A stretch of 11,568 nt of DNA, taken from the NCBI GenBank assembly GCA_007134805.1, contig SLKB01000110.1, positions 1 through 11,568 of the forward strand, written 5' to 3'. Both the position numbers and the translations under genes were made by a program. Within the stretch, counting starts at the first letter, position 1. Each line of letters opens with the position of its first letter. This stretch comes from Paracoccaceae bacterium. Lineage in GTDB: Bacteria > Pseudomonadota > Alphaproteobacteria > Rhodobacterales > Rhodobacteraceae. The notes beneath the pieces were generated by a model that saw only the letters and a program-made list of their open reading frames with translations, did not search any database and was not told the DNA's origin. Below are positions 6,627 through 11,568 of the stretch, piece after piece.

Positions 6627-7442
6627 ATGAGACTTCCGGATCGCCTTGCCATCGGGGATCTGCTCGGCACGGCGACAATCGTGGCGCTGGGGCTCTTCGC
6701 CCTGTTCCTTCTGGTTGCCCCCTCGGTCATCGTGCTGATCATCTCGTTCGACACGCGCGCCTTCGTCTCCTTTCCACCGCAGGGCTTCACCTTCGACTGG
6801 TATCTGCGCGTCTTCGAGCAGCGCGTCCTGGTCGAGGCGATGCTGAACAGTCTGCAGGTCGGCATCACCGTGACCCTGCTCTGCATCATCCTGGGGGTGC
6901 CCACGGCGCTGGTCTGCGTGCGGGGACAGTTCCGCGGGACAACCGCCCTGTCGATCTTCGTGCTGATCCCGCATATGGTGCCGGGGATCGTGCTGGGCGT
7001 GGCGGTGCTCTTCGCGGCGGCAGCGATCGGGGTCAGCCCCTCGATCGGCCTGCAATCCATCTCGATCACGGTCTTCGTGCTCGCCGTCATGGTGCGCACC
7101 CTCATGAGCCGGCTGCAACGCATGGACCCGGCCCTTGAAGAGGCGGCTGCAAATCTCGGCGCGAGCCCCTTCCAGACCCTGCGCACTGTGACCTTCCCGC
7201 TGCTGATGCCGGCAATCCTGGCCGGCGCGGTGTTCACCTTCATCGAGGGGTTCGACAATATCTCGGTTGCCATCTTCACCCATGGCTTTCGCGACCGGCC
7301 CCTCCCGGTCGAGTTGCTGGCTCTGGTGCAAACGACCAATACCCCGCTCGTGGCGGCTGTCTCGGGTGTGCAGATCGTGCTCGCGATTGTCGCGCTGATT
7401 CTGGTGGCCTCCAGCATCGGGCTCGACGGGGTGAATGACTGA
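6627..7442 (+). CDS. ABC importer permease 2 (PotC-like)
   Basis: A 271-residue inner-membrane permease, shorter than its partner as usual for PotC-type subunits. Hydrophobic helices lie near 16-40, 72-98, 106-132, 143-160, 190-208 and 236-262. The EAA loop is EEAAANLGASPFQTLRTVTF (171-190). AAGGA at 6614-6618 gives a good ribosome binding site eight bases before the ATG, and the gene starts 13 bases after permease 1. It is the last gene of the importer operon; the next gene is convergent. The TGA stop lies inside a perfect 12-bp palindrome (7439-7450). Confidence 0.93.
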   Translation: MRLPDRLAIGDLLGTATIVALGLFALFLLVAPSVIVLIISFDTRAFVSFPPQGFTFDWYLRVFEQRVLVEAMLNSLQVGITVTLLCIILGVPTALVCVRGQFRGTTALSIFVLIPHMVPGIVLGVAVLFAAAAIGVSPSIGLQSISITVFVLAVMVRTLMSRLQRMDPALEEAAANLGASPFQTLRTVTFPLLMPAILAGAVFTFIEGFDNISVAIFTHGFRDRPLPVELLALVQTTNTPLVAAVSGVQIVLAIVALILVASSIGLDGVND

Positions 7443-7501
7443 CGCGTCAGCCGCAAGCTGCAGGCGCGGCGTGCGCGCGGCGGTAGGCGAGGCCCCGCGC
7501 C
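7439..7501. terminator. Possible structured terminator region between convergent genes
   Basis: Between the permease stop and the end of phaC lie a perfect palindrome CTGACGCGTCAG (7439-7450) and a 7-bp stem GGCGCGG (7463-7469) pairing with CCGCGCC (7495-7501). Neither is followed by a T run on either strand, so this is not a classical intrinsic terminator. The position between convergent transcripts is the only other support. Confidence 0.25.
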
Positions 7502-7511
7502 GCCTGATCTG

Positions 7512-9344
7512 TCACGGCTGGAACACGTAGCTGCCAGGCGCCGTGATCTTTGGCCCATACCCTTTCTCCGGGGCGCCCATGGCAGGGGCCGGGACCATCT
7601 CGCCCCCTCTGGCGCGCAGCCAGTCCGCCCAGTCGGGCCACCACGATCCCGGCTTTGGGTCATGCTGGTCGAGCCAGGCATCAGGGCCAAGATAGAGCGC
7701 CCCGGCCGGGCGGTGCGAGATGCGGTAATGGCGGCCCTTGTGGCCCGGCTCGCTCAGGATGCCGCCATTATGGCCGCCCTTGGTCAGCACGAAAGTCAGG
7801 TCGCAATCGGTGAAGAGCTGCGTCTTGTAGACCGACCGCCAAGGCGCGATATGATCGGTTTCCGTGCCGACGACAAAAAGCGGCGCATCGATGTCCTTCA
7901 GCGCGATCACCCTTCCCTCGACCGCGAACCGGCCCGCTGTCAGCCGGTTTTCCAGAAACAGCGCGCGCAGATATTCCGAATGCATCCGCGCGGGCATGCG
8001 CGTGGTATCGGCATTCCACACACCGATATCGCTGGGCAGATCATCACGGCCCAGAAAATAGCGCTGCACATTGCGGGTATAGATCAGATCTTCGGACCGG
8101 ATCGCAGCAAAGGCGCGCGCCATCTGCGGGCGGTCGAGATAGCCCTGCTCCCACATCAGGTCTTCGAGAAAGGCGATCTGGCTTTCATCGAGGAACATCA
8201 GCAATTCGCCGGCCTCGATGAAATCGACCTGGGCTGCCATCAGCGTGACCGAGCCCAGCCGCGCGTCGCCATCGCGCGCCATGCTCGCGGCGGTGATCGC
8301 CAGTATCGTGCCGCCCAGGCAATAGCCGACCGCATGAACCGGGGTGTCGGGCATGATCGCGCAGACGGCATCGAGCGCCGCCATGACACCGCGCTTGCGG
8401 TAGTCTTCCAGCGACAACTCTGCCTGACTGGCAGTCGGGTTGCACCATGAGATCATGAAGACCGTAAATCCCTCCGCGACCAGATAGCGCACCATCGAAT
8501 TATGCGGCGACAGATCGAGAATGTAGTATTTCATGATCCAGGCCGGCACGATCAGGATCGGCCGCGCATGAACCTGTTCGGTCTGCGGGGAATACTGGAT
8601 CAGCTCGAACAGATCGTTGCGAAACACCACCTGACCCGGCGTGCAGGCCAGATCCTTGCCGATCTCATAGCCTTTCGGGGCAGGGTCGCGCTGCCGCGTC
8701 AGTGTCTTGGTCACGTCGCGCGTGAAATGAGCCAGCCCGTCGGTCAGGTTGCGCCCCCCAGAGTTGCGCGTGGCTTCAATGATCTCGGGGTTGAGCATCG
8801 GGAAATTCGAGGGCGCCGCAAGATCCAGCATCTGGCGCGCCAGAAAGCGCGTCCGCTCGGCATCCTCGGGGCGCAAGCCGCGCATCGGTTCGGTGGCGTG
8901 GTCCCACCAGTCCTGCACTGCCAGAAACCCCTGCTGCCACATCCGGAAGGGCTGTTTCTGCCAGTCGGGATGATTGAAACGGCGATCATAGGCCTTCGGC
9001 GCAAAGGGCGCCTCGGCCTCGGGGGTGATCATCATCGCCATCAGCTTCAGGGCGTTTTGCTGGGCATGTTCGACCAGTTCCAGCTGGCGACCGGGCGAGC
9101 GCGCCATATGCTGCGCCCAGTCGCTCCAGGCCTCGATGAAGGCATGCGACGAGACACCGCCGCTGAGCCGCGCCATCACCCCGCGCGCTGCGCGGTCAAA
9201 ATGCTGATACGCGGGCGCGGTGGGCTGCGCGGGCACGCGCGGCGGCATGGCCGCGCCGGGTGCCGACACCACCGGGAGCTGTGCCATGCCAGGGGGATCA
9301 AGCCGATTTTTCGGTTTTGCGGGGCGTTTTGCGGGGCGAGTCAT
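7512..9344 (-). CDS. phaC: Polyhydroxyalkanoate (PHA) synthase, class I type
   Basis: A 610-residue enzyme that polymerises 3-hydroxyacyl-CoA into PHA storage granules. The PhaC N-terminal domain lies around 119-290, with FNHPDWQKQPF and an NFPMLNPE segment. The alpha/beta-hydrolase core carries the lipase-like box GYCLGG with nucleophile C342. The other catalytic residues are D497 in GTETDHIAPW and H525 in GGHNGG, matching the C/D/H triad of known synthases. The WSWWPDW-like tail (GSWWPDWADWL) and length are typical of class I single-subunit enzymes. The first 45 residues are a Lys/Arg/Pro-rich, poorly conserved extension containing RPAKRPAK, encoded by a 12-bp tandem repeat. The ATG at 9344 lies six bases after the stop of the small upstream gene, with AGGA about 11 bases upstream. 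No phaZ, phaP or phaR is seen in the window. Confidence 0.95.
   Translation of the reverse strand: MTRPAKRPAKPKNRLDPPGMAQLPVVSAPGAAMPPRVPAQPTAPAYQHFDRAARGVMARLSGGVSSHAFIEAWSDWAQHMARSPGRQLELVEHAQQNALKLMAMMITPEAEAPFAPKAYDRRFNHPDWQKQPFRMWQQGFLAVQDWWDHATEPMRGLRPEDAERTRFLARQMLDLAAPSNFPMLNPEIIEATRNSGGRNLTDGLAHFTRDVTKTLTRQRDPAPKGYEIGKDLACTPGQVVFRNDLFELIQYSPQTEQVHARPILIVPAWIMKYYILDLSPHNSMVRYLVAEGFTVFMISWCNPTASQAELSLEDYRKRGVMAALDAVCAIMPDTPVHAVGYCLGGTILAITAASMARDGDARLGSVTLMAAQVDFIEAGELLMFLDESQIAFLEDLMWEQGYLDRPQMARAFAAIRSEDLIYTRNVQRYFLGRDDLPSDIGVWNADTTRMPARMHSEYLRALFLENRLTAGRFAVEGRVIALKDIDAPLFVVGTETDHIAPWRSVYKTQLFTDCDLTFVLTKGGHNGGILSEPGHKGRHYRISHRPAGALYLGPDAWLDQHDPKPGSWWPDWADWLRARGGEMVPAPAMGAPEKGYGPKITAPGSYVFQP
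9314..9337. repeat. Perfect 12-bp tandem duplication at the 5' end of phaC
   Basis: GTTTTGCGGGGC occurs twice head to tail (9314-9325 and 9326-9337). On the coding strand it adds a second copy of a four-residue RPAK unit at residues 3-10 of the synthase. It is a multiple of three, so the frame is kept; it probably arose by slippage in a variable basic N-terminal tail. Confidence 0.8.
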
Positions 9345-9345
9345 G

Positions 9346-9358
9346 GGATATCATATCC
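9346..9358. promoter_or_regulatory. Dyad GGATATcATATCC just before the phaC start
   Basis: A 13-bp interrupted palindrome ends two bases from the phaC ATG. On the phaC strand it overlaps most of the AGGA ribosome binding site and contains the TGA stop of the small upstream gene. It could be a short hairpin that hides the binding site until a terminating ribosome opens it, or a protein-binding site. Either role is inference, and the stem is short and AT-rich. Confidence 0.3.
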
Positions 9359-9737
9359 TGTTCGGGACAGTTGGGGATGTTTCGCGACGCGCGTGATCTG
9401 TGGTGCCAAGGGCGCGACAGGCGGGGATGGGGCCAAGATCAGGGGTTTCACCGGCCCCGAGCCTGGCAACAATCTGCGCGATCCGAACGCAATGCGCGTC
9501 GATCGACCGACGCGCCGTGCGCAGGTCTGGCCACCGACATGCCCTCACACCCTGATCATCACGGGGGGTGCGCAGATCGCCGGGTCGGATCTGTGCCGCT
9601 GTTTCGCTATGGGGCGCAGTCACCAAGGCGCCGGTATCCGCTGTCTGGTGCATGAATGCTGATATCAGGGCCACCCCCCCGAAAGCAAGCGCCGAGAGCG
9701 CTCCGATCCCGACGACACCCTGCAGCCCCCAAGACAC
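9351..9737 (-). CDS. Small hypothetical protein with one N-terminal membrane span
   Basis: A 128-residue open frame read leftward and ending six bases before phaC. It starts with GTG at 9737, the only good start after an in-frame stop at 9770-9768, with AGGG about nine bases upstream. Residues 4-28 (GLQGVVGIGALSALAFGGVALISAF) form a convincing single transmembrane helix or signal anchor. The remainder is polar and Arg-rich, with IRPGDLR, RRSIDAHCVRIAQIVARLG and a Thr/Pro-rich tail; it has three cysteines. Codons have GC-rich third positions and a plausible coding look. I recognise no family. The position suggests co-transcription with phaC. It might be truncated at its 5' end, because the recombinase remnant begins close upstream. 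A chance open frame in GC-rich DNA cannot be excluded. Confidence 0.5.
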   Translation of the reverse strand: MSWGLQGVVGIGALSALAFGGVALISAFMHQTADTGALVTAPHSETAAQIRPGDLRTPRDDQGVRACRWPDLRTARRSIDAHCVRIAQIVARLGAGETPDLGPIPACRALGTTDHARRETSPTVPNRI

Positions 9738-9789
9738 GCACCACCCTGCGCAACCAGCGCGCGCGGATCAGCGGTTGCTCTGTGAGTTC

Positions 9790-10090
9790 GAAATGACGTT
9801 CGGCGCAACCAGGAAGGCCTGGCGGCCAGCCGGACCCCGGGCGAAGCGGAGTCAGGCAGGTCGAGCGATCGACTGCGTGTCGGCAGATCTTCTGGATCGG
9901 GACTACCGTCCAATCGCGATGCGCTTCATCCTATTCACGGCAGCACGACTGGACGAAGTCTGCGCGATGCGTTGGAGCCATATCGACCGGCGGCATGACG
10001 TGTCGCACAAACCTCGGGTCAAGCGTGCTATCATCCCTTGCAGTTGTCCTTGGCCTTGTCACAAGCGATGCTTACCTATCCTGGATCGGA
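9790..10090 (+). pseudogene. Tyrosine recombinase (phage-type integrase) remnant, frameshifted and truncated
   Basis: One frame gives VSADLLDRDYRPIAMRFIL directly followed by FTAARLDEVCAMRWSHIDRR (about 9877-9984) and then HKPRVK at 10006-10023. This matches the start of the integrase catalytic domain, where TAARLDEV carries the first catalytic Arg and MRWSHID follows. After HKPRVK the similarity shifts to another frame as [17 protein letters not shown] (about 10038-10088), resembling the 'LPLS..A...L..LPG' segment of the same family. The later catalytic H..R and Tyr motifs are absent. The N-terminal half is also missing or unrecognisable. The remnant therefore carries at least one frameshift and lacks both ends. 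Its last in-frame part joins the oxidoreductase gene without a stop. It marks a past insertion or rearrangement next to the phaC unit. Confidence 0.7.
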
Positions 10091-10097
10091 GGCACAT

Positions 10098-11105
10098 ATG
10101 CAAGATTTCGCTCTTCTCGATCTATCCCCCATCGGCGAGGGGAAAACCGCCGCTGACGCGCTTGCTGAGACAGTTGACCTGGCTCGCGCCGCCGAACGGT
10201 TTGGCTACCACCGTTTCTGGCTTGCAGAGCATCACAACATGCCAGGCATCGCCAGTGCTGCGACGGCCGTGGTGATCGCTCATGTGGCCGCCGCGACAGG
10301 GACCATGCGGATCGGCGCAGGGGGCATCATGTTGCCCAATCATGCTCCGCTCGTCATTGCCGAGCAGTTCGGAACCCTTGCCACGCTCTATCCCGGACGC
10401 ATTGATCTGGGGCTTGGGCGCGCGCCTGGGACTGACATGGCCACGGCGCGTGCGCTGCGCCGCCATATGATGTCCGATGACAGCTTTCCCCGGGACGTTC
10501 AGGAACTGATCGGCTATTTCGGCGCCAGTTCAGAGGCAGCGCAAGTGCGCGCGATTCCAGGAGTCGGCACGCAAGTCCCGGTCTGGATACTGGGGTCCAG
10601 CCTGTTCGGCGCACAGCTCGCGGCCCATCTGGGGCTGCCATATGCTTTTGCCTCGCATTTTGCCCCGGCGATGCTGGAGCGCGCAATGCATGTCTATCGC
10701 AGCACATTCCAGCCTTCCGAATTTCTGGATCGCCCCCATGTGATGATCGCCGCAGGCGTCTGTGCAGCCCAAACGGATGCGGAAGCAGCCTATCTGCGAT
10801 CGTCGCAATTGCTCGCATTCGCGCGCCTGCACACTGGCCGCCCCGGCAAGCTTCCGCGGCCCACCAAGCATATCGAAAAGGATATTCCGGCGCCGGTCAT
10901 GGCACAGGTGGAGCAGGCGCTCGCTTGTTCCGCCACGGGTTCGGCCAAGACGGTAAAGGACCAGCTCAGTGCTCTGATCAGCGCCTTCGAGCCGGATGAA
11001 CTGATGGTGACCGGAATGATCCATGATCATACTGCGCGGGTGCGCTCGTTCGAGATTGCCGCCGAGATCCTGACAGACATGCGCAAAACAAAAATAGCGG
11101 CTTAG
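10098..11105 (+). CDS. LLM-class flavin-dependent oxidoreductase (MsnO8/YhbW-like)
   Basis: A 335-residue luciferase-like monooxygenase-fold protein, expected to be a TIM barrel binding FMN in the cytoplasm. The sequence is close to the family pattern: [12 protein letters not shown] at the start, [20 protein letters not shown] (36-55), [20 protein letters not shown] (73-92) and [17 protein letters not shown] (97-113). [17 protein letters not shown] lies in the middle. The C-terminal [19 protein letters not shown] is also typical. Length is normal and no lesion is seen. The substrate is unknown for this subgroup. The ATG at 10098 is chosen because GGAGG lies five bases upstream and homology starts immediately. 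The frame continues upstream through 20 codons of recombinase remnant, which I regard as non-native. Third codon positions look less GC-biased than in the importer genes, which may point to a different origin. Confidence 0.9.
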   Translation: MQDFALLDLSPIGEGKTAADALAETVDLARAAERFGYHRFWLAEHHNMPGIASAATAVVIAHVAAATGTMRIGAGGIMLPNHAPLVIAEQFGTLATLYPGRIDLGLGRAPGTDMATARALRRHMMSDDSFPRDVQELIGYFGASSEAAQVRAIPGVGTQVPVWILGSSLFGAQLAAHLGLPYAFASHFAPAMLERAMHVYRSTFQPSEFLDRPHVMIAAGVCAAQTDAEAAYLRSSQLLAFARLHTGRPGKLPRPTKHIEKDIPAPVMAQVEQALACSATGSAKTVKDQLSALISAFEPDELMVTGMIHDHTARVRSFEIAAEILTDMRKTKIAA

Positions 11106-11458
11106 GATCGACGCCGGGATGGCCAGACACACGGAGCGAGTCACTGGGCGGCATCTGTTCGCCGGGCAGAGCTTGGGGGGGCCAAAAGACGAAATCGTCC
11201 CCGCTCAGTAACTGGCTGAGAGCGCCTGATGAGCGATGCTGGTGCTGGCATGGCAACTCGAGTGAGCCGGAGCTGCTGGAACTCACACCCGGGATAGGAT
11301 TCAAGGCCCGGACGGGCCTCGCCACCCAAAGCGTCCCAATCTGGCGTGCAAAAAAATATCTAGGACTTCGGGTGGCCTTACCGCTTGGGAACTCGCGATT
11401 CCTGTTTTCCCCGGTGCAGTGGCTGGAGGGGTCTTGGCGCAGTCGGGTCCCGCGCAGA
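11106..11458. other. 353-bp stretch with no recognised gene
   Basis: No open frame here shows a family I recognise on either strand. It contains a strong short dyad AGGCCCG-GA-CGGGCCT (11304-11319), an A7 run at 11350-11356, two copies of GGAACTC about 110 bp apart, and GCCTTACCGCTTGG (11375-11388). The last is the reverse complement of a tRNA-Gln-like D-arm, but no cloverleaf can be folded around it. It may be degenerate DNA linked to the rearrangement left of the oxidoreductase gene. Confidence 0.5.
11304..11319. repeat. GC-rich hairpin AGGCCC-GGAC-GGGCCT
   Basis: A perfect 16-bp palindrome able to form a six-pair stem with a GGAC loop (or GTCC on the other strand). No T run follows on either strand within a few bases, so it is not a convincing intrinsic terminator. 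It lies between the oxidoreductase gene and the convergent partial gene at the right edge. Confidence 0.5.
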
Positions 11459-11568
11459 TCAGAGATCTTCGAGGTCCAGAACGATCGCTGCGTGATCGCT
11501 GGCATGGGGGCGGTGCGGCCCGACATCGGGCAGCCGAACTTCTGTCGCACGATGCGCGGCCCGGTCCA
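11459..11568 (-). CDS. C-terminal end of an endonuclease/exonuclease/phosphatase-like protein (partial)
   Basis: A leftward frame enters from the right edge and gives 35 residues before a TGA at 11461-11459. It ends in LPDVGPHRPHASDHAAIVLD followed by LEDL. The SDHA(A/P)-hydrophobic-x-L ending is the hallmark of the exonuclease III / endonuclease-exonuclease-phosphatase fold, where the Asp-His pair is catalytic. The N-terminal part, start and operon context lie outside the window, so the exact member (DNA repair exonuclease, other nuclease or phosphodiesterase) cannot be told. The gene is convergent with the oxidoreductase gene. Confidence 0.55.
   Translation of the reverse strand, partial: DRAAHRATEVRLPDVGPHRPHASDHAAIVLDLEDL

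Noticed and set aside
5672..7690. 672-codon open frame on the minus strand
   Set aside because: It lies opposite two clear permease genes with correct membrane helices and EAA loops; its low-complexity His/Asp/Arg-rich translation is typical of an antisense shadow in GC-rich DNA.
8502..9662. 386-codon open frame on the + strand
   Set aside because: It is antisense to phaC, whose catalytic triad and full length are intact. The translation shows no recognisable domain.
10978..11550. 190-codon minus-strand frame at the right end
   Set aside because: It overlaps the end of the oxidoreductase gene and a different minus frame carries the recognisable SDHA nuclease-like ending; the translation has no family features.
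1..11568. CRISPR array, complete insertion sequence or rRNA
   Set aside because: No regularly spaced repeats, transposase gene with terminal inverted repeats or rRNA-like stretch was seen.

Overview
The window is high-GC DNA with GC-rich third codon positions, Rhodobacterales-like codon choice and protein families common in that order. It most likely comes from an alphaproteobacterium related to Rhodobacteraceae/Paracoccaceae; this is inference from gene content, not a taxonomic test.

Positions 1 to about 7450 hold one coherent catabolic locus in two divergent arms. The leftward arm encodes a SIS-domain sugar-phosphate isomerase/deglycase-like enzyme, a PfkB-family kinase and the start of a BtpA/SgcQ-family protein that runs off the left edge. 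The rightward arm encodes a DeoR-family regulator and a four-gene ABC importer of the PotABCD/opine type: a probable Tat-exported binding protein, an ATPase and two permeases. A likely reading is that a solute is imported, phosphorylated by the kinase and split or isomerised by the SIS enzyme, with DeoR sensing a phosphorylated intermediate. The pairing of a SIS enzyme with a PfkB kinase recalls fructosamine (Amadori compound) catabolism of the FrlB/FrlD and FraB/FraD kind, and the importer class is the one used for opine-like sugar-amino acid conjugates. The substrate cannot be read from the sequence. A shared 10-mer (CGCAAGAAAA) and a TTGCGTT/AACGCAA inverted repeat in the two control regions are candidate DeoR operators.

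Positions 7450 to 9740 carry, leftward, a class I-type PHA synthase gene (phaC) preceded by a small gene for a predicted single-span membrane protein. None of the usual partners (phaZ, phaP, phaR) is visible inside the window.

Positions 9770 to 11568 look rearranged. A frameshifted, truncated tyrosine-recombinase remnant runs directly into the ribosome binding site of an intact LLM-class flavin oxidoreductase gene (MsnO8/YhbW-like). This is followed by about 350 bp without a recognisable gene, and then by the C-terminal end of a leftward gene resembling the endonuclease/exonuclease/phosphatase family.
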